Source: JBKEDF01 sp047975325 | GTDB taxonomy: Bacteria; Pseudomonadota; Alphaproteobacteria; Rhodobacterales; Rhodobacteraceae | Direction: 5' to 3' | NCBI GenBank assembly: GCA_047975325.1 | Contig: JBKEDF010000041.1 | Span: 1-64,000, forward strand | DNA length: 64,000 nt | Shown: piece by piece, positions 41,825 to 50,357 of the stretch | Layout of the letters: every line of letters begins with the position of its first letter | Position numbering within the stretch: the first letter of the stretch is position 1 | The notes under the pieces: generated by a model | What the model was told of the DNA's origin: nothing | The model's input: the letters and a program-made list of their open reading frames with translations, nothing else | Database searches by the model: none | Position numbers and translations under genes: made by a program

Positions 41825-43228
41825 CTATCCGGCCGCGTCATTCAAACGCGCAATGGTTTCATCCTGCCCGAGGACGAGCATCATGTCATAGACACTCGGC
41901 GTCACCGTTCGCCCGGCAAGAGCGGCGCGCAACGGAGCTGCCAGTTTTCCAAAACCTATCCCATGCGCGCTGGCGGTTTCGGTCAGGATGGGCTCCAATG
42001 CGTCCTTGGACCAGCTAGCATTTTGCAGGCGCGGCGTCAATTCCGCCAGTATTCCACGGGATGCCGTATCAAGGGATTTTGCCGCTTTCTCATCCGCCAG
42101 AATGGGTCGAGATGTTAAAACAAAATGTGCTTTTTCAATAAGATCCGGGAATATCTTGGCGCGATCCTTGAGGCAATACATTGCCTGCGTCAGTGCGGCT
42201 TTCTGCGTATCTTTGAGCGCGGGCCTGTTGGCTGCTTCCAGATATGCGGTGATATCATGCAGCAGTGCAGCATCCTCGCTTGCCGCGATATGCTGACCAC
42301 AGAGGTTTTCAAGTTTCTTGAAATCGAGCCGCGCCGGCGCCCGTCCTATGCCATCGAAATCAAACCATTCGAGCGCCTGTTCGGTGGTGAAGAATTCGTC
42401 ATCACCATGCGACCAGCCCAGACGGGCAAGGTAGTTGCGCATCCCGGCGGGGGGATAGCCCATGGCCTGATATTCCTCCACCCCGGTTGCGCCATGGCGC
42501 TTGGAAAGTTTCTTGCCATCGGGGCCGTGGATCAGTGAAATATGGGCCCAGACCGGGATATCCCACCCCATCGCATCATAGACCATTTGCTGCCGCGCGA
42601 CATTGTTGAGATGGTCATCTCCCCGGATTACATGGGTGACGCCCATGTCGTGATCGTCAACTACCACGGCGAGCATATAGGTTGGCGTTCCGTCGGAACG
42701 CAGCACGATCATGTCATCGAGCGTTTCATTACGGATCGAAACCTTGCCCTGCACCTTGTCATGAAATTCCGTCATACCTTCCCGCGGGGCCTTCATGCGG
42801 ATCACGAAGGGTGTGTCGGGATGGGTGGAAGGATCGGCATCGCGCCATGGGCTGCGAAAGAGGGTGGATCGTTTTTCGACCTCGGCACTTTTACGGAATG
42901 CGTCGATTTCTTCCTGCGTTGAAAAGCACTTGTAAGCCGATCCTCGTGCAAGCATTTCGCGGGCGACCTCGGCATGGCGTTCGCGCTGTTCAAACTGGCT
43001 GACTGCCTCGCCATCCCAGTCGAGCCCCAGCCAGCGCATGCCACGCAGAATCGCATCGACAGCCTCGGGCGTGTATCGCGCCCTGTCGGTATCCTCGATT
43101 CGCAGCAGGAATTTGCCGCCACGTCCCCGGGCATAAAGCCAGTTGAAAAGCGCCGTGCGCGCATTTCCGATATGCATATAGCCCGTTGGGGAGGGGGAGA
43201 TACGGGTGACGACGGGGGGCTGTGACAT
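41825..43228 (-). CDS. gltX: Glutamyl-tRNA synthetase
   Basis: This class I aminoacyl-tRNA synthetase charges tRNA-Glu. The 467-residue product has the HIGH-type motif YMHIGNARTAL near residues 17-27 and the KMSKS-type motif KKLSKRHGATG near residue 241. The length is normal. It lies 113 bases upstream of gltA on the same strand and divergent from comEC. Alphaproteobacteria often carry two gltX genes, one serving tRNA-Gln; which this is cannot be decided from the sequence alone. Confidence 0.95.
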   Translation of the reverse strand: MSQPPVVTRISPSPTGYMHIGNARTALFNWLYARGRGGKFLLRIEDTDRARYTPEAVDAILRGMRWLGLDWDGEAVSQFEQRERHAEVAREMLARGSAYKCFSTQEEIDAFRKSAEVEKRSTLFRSPWRDADPSTHPDTPFVIRMKAPREGMTEFHDKVQGKVSIRNETLDDMIVLRSDGTPTYMLAVVVDDHDMGVTHVIRGDDHLNNVARQQMVYDAMGWDIPVWAHISLIHGPDGKKLSKRHGATGVEEYQAMGYPPAGMRNYLARLGWSHGDDEFFTTEQALEWFDFDGIGRAPARLDFKKLENLCGQHIAASEDAALLHDITAYLEAANRPALKDTQKAALTQAMYCLKDRAKIFPDLIEKAHFVLTSRPILADEKAAKSLDTASRGILAELTPRLQNASWSKDALEPILTETASAHGIGFGKLAAPLRAALAGRTVTPSVYDMMLVLGQDETIARLNDAAG

Positions 43229-43303
43229 CCGGAATTAACCTTTCGGAAACCATAGGGTGGCTAGGCTGGCCATTGTCTAGGCAATCGCAGGGCGGGAAAC
43301 AAG

Positions 43304-45400
43304 GTGCGTGCGTTGGTGGCCGGAATGGCGGCCCTGTTACGGGGGTCCGCGCCTGTTCGGGGTGGATTGTTCCCCTGGCTGCCGGTGCTGATCGCAATTG
43401 GCATTGGATCTTGGTTTTCCCTGTCCCGGGAACCTTCAGGGATGATCTATGCTGTGGCGGGGGCGATTTTGCTGCTGGGATTGCTGTTACGCCTGCGCGG
43501 GCGGGAGGCTTTTCATCCCCTGGCAATCGGGTTGGCCTGTCTGGCGCTTGGTTTCCTCGTGGCGGGCACGAGGGCGCATTGGCTGGCCGCGCCAATTCTC
43601 GATTTCCGTTACTACGGGCCGGTGGAAGGACGAATCGTCATGATCGATCGTTCGCAATCGGGCCGGACACGGCTGACGCTTGATCGGGTGGTCCTCTATG
43701 ATCTGCCACCGGGGCGTATTCCGGCCCGGGTCAGGGTTTCATTGCACGGGGATCAAACCCATCTGGCGCCGGAACCCGGTCAGACCGTCATCCTGACCGG
43801 GCATCTTTCCGCACCGCAGGGGCCGGTGGAACCGGGCGGTTTCGATTTCCGGCGCATGGCCTATTTCGATCGGCTGGGCGCGGTTGGATATACGCGGCTC
43901 CCCGCACTTCTGCTGGAGCCCCGGCAAAGCGGGGAGGTGCCGATCAACCGGTTGCGGGCGGATATAAGGGCGGGGGTGGAGGCGCGGATCCCGGGGGATC
44001 CCGGGGCCTTTGCCGCAGCCATCCTGACGGGGGATCGCGCCGGGATTGATCAGCCCATACTGGAGGATCTGCGGCGTTCGAACCTTGCGCATCTTCTGGC
44101 GATCTCCGGGCTGCACATGGCCTTGCTTGCGGGGTTTGTCTTTGCCGCAATCCGTTATGGTCTGGCGCTGGTCCCGCCTGTCGCCCTGCGTCTGCCCACC
44201 AAGAAGATCGCCGCCATTGCAGCGCTGGTTGCGGCGGCGGTTTATCTTGCCCTGTCGGGCGGCAGCGTTGCGACGGAGCGTGCCTTTGTCATGGTGGGCG
44301 TCATGTTGACCGCGGTCGTATGTGATCGGCGGGCGCTATCGCTTCGTTCGGTTGCGATGGCGGCCATGGTGTTGCTTCTGACGCAGCCCGAAGTATTGTT
44401 CGAACCGGGGTTTCAGATGTCCTTCGCGGCAACGGTCGCACTTGTCGTGGGGTTTTCGGCCCTGCAGGAACGGGGGCAGTTGCAGCGCCTGCCGCGCTGG
44501 TTGCGTCCGGTTGCAACAGTGGTGCTTTCTTCCCTTCTTGCGGGGCTCGCCACCGCGCCGGTTGCGGCGGCCCATTTCAATCGGGTGTCGAATTTCGGAC
44601 TTCTGGCCAATGTGCTGGCGGTGCCTGTAATGGGAACTGCGGTCATGCCATCGGCGGTCGTGGCTGCGCTTCTTGCCCCGTTCGGGCTGGAGGGGCCCGC
44701 ACTTTGGCTGATGGAACAGGGGGTGCGGTGGATCCTTGCGGTTGCGGGTTTTGTGGCCGGGCTGGAAGGGGCGGTGCGCCCGGTAGCGGCCCCGCCTGCA
44801 CCGGTTCTGCCGCTTTTGTCACTGGGTGCGCTCTGGTGCCTTATGTGGCGCGGACCGATCCGTCTTCTTGGCCTGCCTGCCGTCATGGGGGCCTTTCTGT
44901 TGTGGCAAATGGCCGAAAGGCCAGGGCTTTTGATTTCTGCCGATGGCGCGATTGCCGGGGTGATGGGGCCACAGGGACGGGCGCTTTCGGTGCCGAAAGG
45001 CGCGGGTTTCGCGGCGCGACAATGGTTGGAAAATGATGGTGACATGGCGGACCAGGCGCTGGCGGCCGAAAGGCCGGGGTTTCAGGGGGCCTGGGGGAAT
45101 CGCCGGGTAAAACTGGGGGATTGGAGGATTGCGCATCTGAAAGGCAAAAAGGCGCCCTTGCAACTGACCGATGCCTGTCGTGATGCGGATCTGGTGGTGA
45201 TTGCTGCGCAGGTCCCCGATGATACCCGGCCATATGGCTGCCTGATCATTGATCAGGGGGATCTGGATCAAAGCGGTGCGCTGGCCGGGAAGCTTGCAAA
45301 AGGGGGTGGGCTGGTCCTGACGGCAGCGAACCGGCAGGCCCGTCTTTGGGACAGGTTTGATGCCGCGCCCATACCCCGGGTCGTGTTGCCGGCCCCATAG
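43304..45400 (+). CDS. comEC: ComEC/Rec2 family competence protein
   Basis: This is an inner-membrane channel protein for DNA uptake. The 698 residues comprise N-terminal hydrophobic helices, a DUF4131-type soluble region (about 105-215) and the competence domain with the signature LLAISGLHMALL near residues 264-275, then many helices. The C-terminal 150 residues occupy the place of the metallo-beta-lactamase domain but lack a visible HxHxDH motif, so the domain looks degenerate, as I recall for other alphaproteobacterial ComEC proteins. The start is GTG 43304 or ATG 43325; neither has a strong ribosome binding site. Confidence 0.87.
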   Translation: MRALVAGMAALLRGSAPVRGGLFPWLPVLIAIGIGSWFSLSREPSGMIYAVAGAILLLGLLLRLRGREAFHPLAIGLACLALGFLVAGTRAHWLAAPILDFRYYGPVEGRIVMIDRSQSGRTRLTLDRVVLYDLPPGRIPARVRVSLHGDQTHLAPEPGQTVILTGHLSAPQGPVEPGGFDFRRMAYFDRLGAVGYTRLPALLLEPRQSGEVPINRLRADIRAGVEARIPGDPGAFAAAILTGDRAGIDQPILEDLRRSNLAHLLAISGLHMALLAGFVFAAIRYGLALVPPVALRLPTKKIAAIAALVAAAVYLALSGGSVATERAFVMVGVMLTAVVCDRRALSLRSVAMAAMVLLLTQPEVLFEPGFQMSFAATVALVVGFSALQERGQLQRLPRWLRPVATVVLSSLLAGLATAPVAAAHFNRVSNFGLLANVLAVPVMGTAVMPSAVVAALLAPFGLEGPALWLMEQGVRWILAVAGFVAGLEGAVRPVAAPPAPVLPLLSLGALWCLMWRGPIRLLGLPAVMGAFLLWQMAERPGLLISADGAIAGVMGPQGRALSVPKGAGFAARQWLENDGDMADQALAAERPGFQGAWGNRRVKLGDWRIAHLKGKKAPLQLTDACRDADLVVIAAQVPDDTRPYGCLIIDQGDLDQSGALAGKLAKGGGLVLTAANRQARLWDRFDAAPIPRVVLPAP

Positions 45401-45465
45401 GAATTGTCCAATGGCATCACGCATGTTGCTTGACAGTCCGGATGGAATGCGGGCACCATCGCGCC

Positions 45466-45643
45466 GATGGTTCCGGTCGGCTTAGGCCCGCCGGATTAAA
45501 AGGGAACGCGGTGACGGGATATCCGGAATCCGCGACTGCCCCCGCAACTGTAAGCGGTAAGCCATCCCGCATCGCCACTGGGGTTCAGACCCTGGGAAGG
45601 CGCGGGGGAGGGCGATGACCCGCAAGTCAGGAGACCTGCCATC
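45466..45643 (+). promoter_or_regulatory. Cobalamin riboswitch 1
   Basis: The conserved core elements appear in order: GGTTCC, TTAAAAGGGAACGCGGTG, CCCCCGCAACTGTAA, GGGAAGGCG and the B12 box AAGTCAGGAGACCTGCC. The closing P1 helix pairs GATGG (45466-45470) with CCATC (45639-45643). Downstream, a CCGGG/CCCGG stem ends right at an AAGGAG ribosome binding site, which points to translational control. It governs the small ORF at 45690 and the BtuD/F/C-like importer genes; adenosylcobalamin would repress. Confidence 0.93.
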
Positions 45644-45689
45644 CGATTTCAACCCAACCCGGGCGGGGTGCCCCGGAAGGAGCGACAGG

Positions 45690-45788
45690 ATGACCGAACG
45701 GATTTTGACCGATCTCATGCCAGGCCCGCCCGCCCGCCCGCGTAAGAGCGGAGGCAGGGATGCGCCCGATAATATCCGATCCGGATGA
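45690..45788 (+). CDS. Small ORF directly behind cobalamin riboswitch 1
   Basis: A 32-codon frame (MTERILTDLMPG at its start) has the first and best ribosome binding site after the riboswitch, AAGGAG with a 7-base spacer. Its stop lies 29 bases inside the next gene in another frame. The product is Pro/Arg/Gly-rich after residue 10 and I do not recognise it. It may be a leader peptide whose translation is controlled by the riboswitch and couples to the ATPase gene, or the left-over start of a lost gene. No family evidence supports it. Confidence 0.4.
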   Translation: MTERILTDLMPGPPARPRKSGGRDAPDNIRSG

Positions 45789-46590
45789 TGTGGCACCGAC
45801 AGCGCTGATGGGGCGACCCCCATTGCTGGAACTCGACGGCCTTTCATGGGGGCCGAGGGGCCAAAAAGCGGTCTTGCGCGATGTCAGCCTTGCCCTTCGC
45901 CATGGGCGGGTATTGGGCATTGTCGGGCCGAATGGCGCGGGGAAATCGACGCTGCTGCGGCTGATCTATCGCTATTTTCGCCCCACGGCGGGGCGGATCC
46001 TGTTTGAAGGCCGGGACCTTTGGCAAATGGAACCCCGGGCTGCTGCCCGTCAGATTGCCGCAGTGTTGCAGGAACAGCCTTCCGATTTCGCGCTGACATT
46101 GCGGCAGATCGTTGCCCTTGGCCGTGCACCCCATCCGCGCGGTGCCAATGACATGCAAAAGGTGGCGCATGCGCTGGAACAGCTGGACCTTACGGCCCTG
46201 GCCGAAAGGCGCCTGAACGGGCTTTCGGGTGGCGAACGGCAGCGCGCCATGGTTGCCCGTGCCCTGGTGCAGGAGCCGAAGCTTCTGGTTCTGGATGAGC
46301 CGACCAACCACCTCGATATCCGTCACCAGCTTGAGATACTGACACTGATCCGCGGGCTTGGTCCGGGTGTTGTTGTCAGCCTGCATGATCTCAATCTCGC
46401 GGCAAAGTTCTGCGACGATATCCTGATCCTTTCGCGGGGCAATGTCATGGGGCAGGGGCCTGCGCGCGATATGCTCCACCCGCCGCATCTGACCCCGGTT
46501 TTCGATGTCGCGGTACGTGCCGAAAGGCTGGAGCCATCGGGCGGCAATCAATTGACGTTTCACCTTGTCAACGAAGGAACATCGGCATGA
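45760..46590 (+). CDS. btuD: Corrinoid-type ABC transporter ATP-binding protein (BtuD/FecE type)
   Basis: This 276-residue ATPase belongs to the siderophore/B12 importer group. Walker A is GPNGAGKSTLL near residues 55-65, the signature is LSGGERQR, and Walker B is LLVLDEPTNHLD. The start at 45760 has GCGGAGG upstream. The riboswitch, the binding protein and the BtuC-like permease point to vitamin B12 or a corrinoid precursor as cargo. The first 20 residues are extra compared with typical members. Confidence 0.88.
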   Translation: MRPIISDPDDVAPTALMGRPPLLELDGLSWGPRGQKAVLRDVSLALRHGRVLGIVGPNGAGKSTLLRLIYRYFRPTAGRILFEGRDLWQMEPRAAARQIAAVLQEQPSDFALTLRQIVALGRAPHPRGANDMQKVAHALEQLDLTALAERRLNGLSGGERQRAMVARALVQEPKLLVLDEPTNHLDIRHQLEILTLIRGLGPGVVVSLHDLNLAAKFCDDILILSRGNVMGQGPARDMLHPPHLTPVFDVAVRAERLEPSGGNQLTFHLVNEGTSA

Positions 46591-47531
46591 AATCCCTTCT
46601 GCCCCTTGCGGCAGCACTGGCTGCCATTGCAGCCTCACAGGCCATTGCCCATCCCATTACGGTGCAAAGCTGCGATCGGACGGTGCGCTTTGATCGGCCA
46701 CCGAAGGCCGCCGTTTCCAATGATGTCAACCTGACCGAAATAATGCTGGCGCTGGGGTTGTCGGATCGGATGGTCGGTTACAGTGGCGTATCGGGCTGGA
46801 AGACACTGGATGAAACGCTGCGCAAAGGGGTTGCTGAACTGCCTGAGCTTTCACCGAAATATCCCAGCAAGGAAATCCTGCTGGGTGCGGGGGCGGATTT
46901 CTTTTTTGCGGGCTGGAACTATGGCATGCGGCTGGGTGGGGAGGTTACGCCGGAAACGCTCGCCCCGCTGGGGATAGCTGTCTATGAACTGACCGAAAGT
47001 TGTGCCCATGTCATGCAGCGGTCGAAGGCTGACCTGAAAGATCTCTATGGTGATATGCTCAACCTGGGAAAGATCTTCGGCATTGAGGAACGGGCGGAGG
47101 CGTTGGTTGGTAAATATCGTGCCGAAGTTGAACAGATCACCGCTTCGCAACATCCGCTGCTCCGTGCGCCTCGTGTCTTCATTTATGATTCCGGGGAAGA
47201 TGCGGTCTTTACCGCCGGACGATATGCCATGCCAACCGCCCTGATTGAGACCGCAGGCGGGATCAATATCATGGAAGACCTGGAACGGAGCTGGGCCGAG
47301 ATTGGATGGGATACCGTTATTGATCGTAATCCGGAAGTGATTGTCATCGTCAATTACGGAGAGGTGACAGCGGCGCAGAAAATTGCCTTTCTCGAAAACA
47401 ATCCCGCCCTTGCCGGGATCGATGCCGTGCGCAACCAGCGTTATGTCATTCTGGAATATGTCGAGGCGACCCCCGGGCCGCGCAATATTTCTGCAATTCG
47501 CAAGCTTGCCACAGCCTTCCGAGAGAACTAA
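46587..47531 (+). CDS. btuF: Corrinoid-type ABC transporter periplasmic binding protein (BtuF-like)
   Basis: This 314-residue protein has a Sec signal peptide (about residues 1-21, cut after AIA) and two lobes of the helical-backbone (Peripla_BP_2) family: KAAVSNDVNLTEIMLALGLSDRMVG-type first lobe (core VNLTEIMLALGL) and VFIYDSGEDAVF in the second. It starts within the stop of the ATPase gene. Members bind cobalamin, haem or siderophores; the cobalamin riboswitch favours corrinoids. No TonB-dependent receptor BtuB is found in the window. Confidence 0.85.
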   Translation: MKSLLPLAAALAAIAASQAIAHPITVQSCDRTVRFDRPPKAAVSNDVNLTEIMLALGLSDRMVGYSGVSGWKTLDETLRKGVAELPELSPKYPSKEILLGAGADFFFAGWNYGMRLGGEVTPETLAPLGIAVYELTESCAHVMQRSKADLKDLYGDMLNLGKIFGIEERAEALVGKYRAEVEQITASQHPLLRAPRVFIYDSGEDAVFTAGRYAMPTALIETAGGINIMEDLERSWAEIGWDTVIDRNPEVIVIVNYGEVTAAQKIAFLENNPALAGIDAVRNQRYVILEYVEATPGPRNISAIRKLATAFREN

Positions 47532-47537
47532 ACCATT

Positions 47538-48566
47538 ATGTTAATGAAATGGTATAACTATATATTTTTAATATATATAGTATCGGGAATCATTTTGATT
47601 ATATCCTTTCTGCTGACCATCAGTCTTGGCGCTGTGGTTATCCCGGTGCGAACGGTCTGGGGGGTGATGATGACAACGATATCGTCCGGTACCGTTGTGG
47701 AAGACTGGCCTGTGGGTCATGCCGCGATCGTACTGGACCTGCGTTTGCCGCGTGCCTTCCTTGCGGTGCTGGTGGGGGCGGGGCTCGCCCTGACCGGGAC
47801 GGTATTGCAGGCGGTTACGCGCAATCCGCTGGCTGATCCGCATCTGTTGGGAATTTCCTCCGGCGCGGCTTTTGGTGCTATTCTGGCACTCTTGCATACG
47901 GGGCTGTTTCTGGGCCTTGCGACGGTTCCGTTTCTGGCCTTCCTGGGGGCGCTGGCGGCGACTTTTCTGGTCCTGGGCATTGCCCGGGCGGCGCAGGCCA
48001 TGTCGGCGGAAAGGATGGTGCTGGCCGGCGTTGCGGTTTCCTTCATCATCATGGCGCTTGCCAATTTCCTGATTTTCCTTGGCGATCCGCGCGCCAGCCA
48101 CATGGCCATCTTCTGGATGTTGGGCGGTTTGGGGCTGGTGCAATGGTCACATCTGATCTGGCCGATTCTTGTCCTTGTTCCTGCGGCGGGCTGGCTGTTG
48201 CGACATGCGGAGGATCTCAATGCCATGACACTGGGGGATGAAACCGCCGTCACATTGGGCATCCCAGCGGAACGTTTCCGCCTTCTGGTCTTTACCGCCT
48301 CGGCGGTGATGACCGGCACGATGGTGGCCTTTTCAGGGATTATCGGATTTGTCGGACTGATGGTGCCACATATCATGCGGATGATCGTGGGGGGGGATCA
48401 CACCCGGCTGATTCCGGCGGTGATGTTGGCGGGGGCAGTATTGTTGTTATGGTCCGATCTCTTGGCGCGCCTCTTGCTGGCGCCCGAGGATCTGCCAATC
48501 GGGGTCGTGACGGGGCTTCTTGGTGGGGTGTTCTTTTTGTGGCTCCTGCGACGCGGGCGGATATGA
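47538..48566 (+). CDS. btuC: Corrinoid-type ABC transporter permease (BtuC/FecCD type)
   Basis: This permease of 342 residues belongs to the FecCD/BtuC family with roughly ten transmembrane helices. Characteristic blocks are LRLPRAFLAVLVGAGLALTG (core LRLPRAFLAVL near residue 70), NPLADPHLLGISSGAAFG and GIIGFVGLMVPHIMR near residue 275. The 5' end is unusually AT-rich (47538-47610), encoding an aromatic/Ile-rich first helix. Its stop overlaps the pduX start by 4 bases. Confidence 0.9.
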   Translation: MLMKWYNYIFLIYIVSGIILIISFLLTISLGAVVIPVRTVWGVMMTTISSGTVVEDWPVGHAAIVLDLRLPRAFLAVLVGAGLALTGTVLQAVTRNPLADPHLLGISSGAAFGAILALLHTGLFLGLATVPFLAFLGALAATFLVLGIARAAQAMSAERMVLAGVAVSFIIMALANFLIFLGDPRASHMAIFWMLGGLGLVQWSHLIWPILVLVPAAGWLLRHAEDLNAMTLGDETAVTLGIPAERFRLLVFTASAVMTGTMVAFSGIIGFVGLMVPHIMRMIVGGDHTRLIPAVMLAGAVLLLWSDLLARLLLAPEDLPIGVVTGLLGGVFFLWLLRRGRI

Positions 48567-49381
48567 CAGCCGAAAATGGGGGGCAGGGCATGGCCCGGGT
48601 TGCCGGACATTTCGGGGAACTGATGCAGGGTCGGATGGGGCCGGGGGGGCCAGTGGCGCTGATCACCCTGCCTTGCCCGGCCCTGTATTGCCAGGTTATC
48701 CATCGCCCGGGCAGCCTTGGCCTGTTTGAGCCCGACGGGGCGATCATCGGTCGGGTGGCATTACGGCGCCTGCTGGCCGATCTTGGCCTGCCTGCGACGG
48801 GGCGTTTCGTTCTGCGGCGAAAGATGATCCCGGGCGGCGGGGCGGGGGCCTCTACCGCAGCGCGGGTGGCGCTTTTGCATGCGGCGGGTGCAACGGACCC
48901 GGCACGGGTTGCGCGGGCCTGCCTGAAATCTGAAGGGGCGAGTGATCCATTGATGTTTGAAAACCCCGGTCGGATCCTCTGGGCCTCACGGGAGGCGCGG
49001 ATCCTTTCCGGGCTTCCGCCCCTGCCGCGTATGGAAGTGGTCGGCGGTTTTTGGGGTCCGGCCCATCGTACCGATCCGCGGGATCTTGCCTTTCCCGATA
49101 TTGCCGATCTTGTGGCGGGATGGCAGGGCGGGCCGCATCACCTTGACCATCTTGCAGGGCTGGCATCGCAATCCGCCGAACGCATGATGGCCCTGCGCGG
49201 GAAACGGGACGATCCCACGGCAGCGCTGGCGCGGTGTTTCGGGGCGAAGGGCTGGGTGATGGCGCATACCGGATCCGCCCGTGGGTTGATTTTTGCGCCC
49301 GGAGCCGTCCCGGCAGATCTGATCACGGCCTTGCGCGCTGCCGGATTTTGCGGGATCACACGCTTTGGCTGCGGCGGCTGA
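48563..49381 (+). CDS. pduX: L-threonine kinase, PduX/BluE type (GHMP kinase)
   Basis: This GHMP-superfamily kinase has 272 residues. PduX/BluE enzymes phosphorylate L-threonine to L-threonine-O-3-phosphate, the precursor of the aminopropanol linker of cobalamin. The GHMP ATP-binding loop is visible as PGGGAGASTAARVAL near residue 93. The opening GHFGELMQG matches this family as I know it. It is coupled to btuC (ATGA) and precedes cobC, whose product uses threonine phosphate, so pathway logic supports the call. Confidence 0.85.
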   Translation: MTAENGGQGMARVAGHFGELMQGRMGPGGPVALITLPCPALYCQVIHRPGSLGLFEPDGAIIGRVALRRLLADLGLPATGRFVLRRKMIPGGGAGASTAARVALLHAAGATDPARVARACLKSEGASDPLMFENPGRILWASREARILSGLPPLPRMEVVGGFWGPAHRTDPRDLAFPDIADLVAGWQGGPHHLDHLAGLASQSAERMMALRGKRDDPTAALARCFGAKGWVMAHTGSARGLIFAPGAVPADLITALRAAGFCGITRFGCGG

Positions 49382-49391
49382 AAGGGCGGGC

Positions 49392-50354
49392 ATGCGCGAT
49401 CATGGTGGTAACCTCGATATGGCCATTGCCGCCCATGGCGGGCAGGCGGAGGACTGGCTGGATCTTTCCACAGGCATTAACCGGCGGGCCTATCCCATGC
49501 CCGTTCTGCCTGCCGGGGCAGTCTGCGCACTGCCCCGGGATTCCGATATTGCCGCATTGATCGATGCGGCCCGTCTGGCCTATCGGAGCCCGGCCCCGAT
49601 CCTGCCACTGGCCGGGGCGCAGGCGGCAATTCAGCTTGTTCCCCGTCTTGGCCCGCCCGGTCGGGCCCGTGTTCTTGGCCCGACCTACAATGAACATGCC
49701 GCGGCCCTTCGGGCAGAAGGCTGGCAGGTGGATGAGGTTGTCACGATGGCGGGGCTTACCGGGGCGGATCTGGCGATTGTCGTCAATCCCAACAATCCCG
49801 ACGGGCGCCAATTTGCCCCGAAGGATCTGCTGGCGCTTGTGCCCCGGGTCGGCCGGCTTGTCGTGGATGAAAGCTTTGCAGATCCGGTGCCGCAGCTTTC
49901 GGTGGCGCCCTGGGCGGAAAGGGACGGGTTGATCGTGCTGCGTTCTTTTGGAAAGTTTTACGGGCTGGCTGGGCTGCGGCTGGGGTTTGTGCTCGGCCCT
50001 GCTGCGGATATCGCGCGGCTGGCCGCAATGGCGGGTCCATGGGCCGTTTCCGGCCCCGCAATAACCGCCGGGACCCTGGCGTTTCGGGATGCCGACTGGG
50101 CTGCGTCGATGACCGAAACCCTTGCCAAGGATGCGGCGCGGCTGGATGCCCTTGCGGCGCGCAAGGGTTGGCAGCTTCGGGGGGGGACGCATCTTTTCCG
50201 ACTGTACGAAACCCCTGATGCCCCCTCTGCCCAGGCGGGTCTGGCACGGCATCATGTCTGGAGCCGGATCTTTCTCTGGTCCGCGCAGCTTGTCCGGCTT
50301 GGCCTGCCCGGTCCGGAGGTGGAATGGACGCAGCTTGAGGCGGCCCTTGGTTGA
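49392..50354 (+). CDS. cobC: Threonine-phosphate decarboxylase
   Basis: This PLP enzyme decarboxylates L-threonine-O-3-phosphate to aminopropanol phosphate for the nucleotide loop of cobalamin. The 320-residue product has NPNNPDGRQFAPKDLL (core NPNNPDGR near residue 136), the PLP-binding VVDESFADP, and the Schiff-base lysine in RSFGKFYGLAGLRLGF near residue 187. The ATG at 49392 is preceded by AAAGGG. It ends 3 bases from the convergent cobQ stop. Confidence 0.9.
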   Translation: MRDHGGNLDMAIAAHGGQAEDWLDLSTGINRRAYPMPVLPAGAVCALPRDSDIAALIDAARLAYRSPAPILPLAGAQAAIQLVPRLGPPGRARVLGPTYNEHAAALRAEGWQVDEVVTMAGLTGADLAIVVNPNNPDGRQFAPKDLLALVPRVGRLVVDESFADPVPQLSVAPWAERDGLIVLRSFGKFYGLAGLRLGFVLGPAADIARLAAMAGPWAVSGPAITAGTLAFRDADWAASMTETLAKDAARLDALAARKGWQLRGGTHLFRLYETPDAPSAQAGLARHHVWSRIFLWSAQLVRLGLPGPEVEWTQLEAALG

Positions 50355-50357
50355 ATT

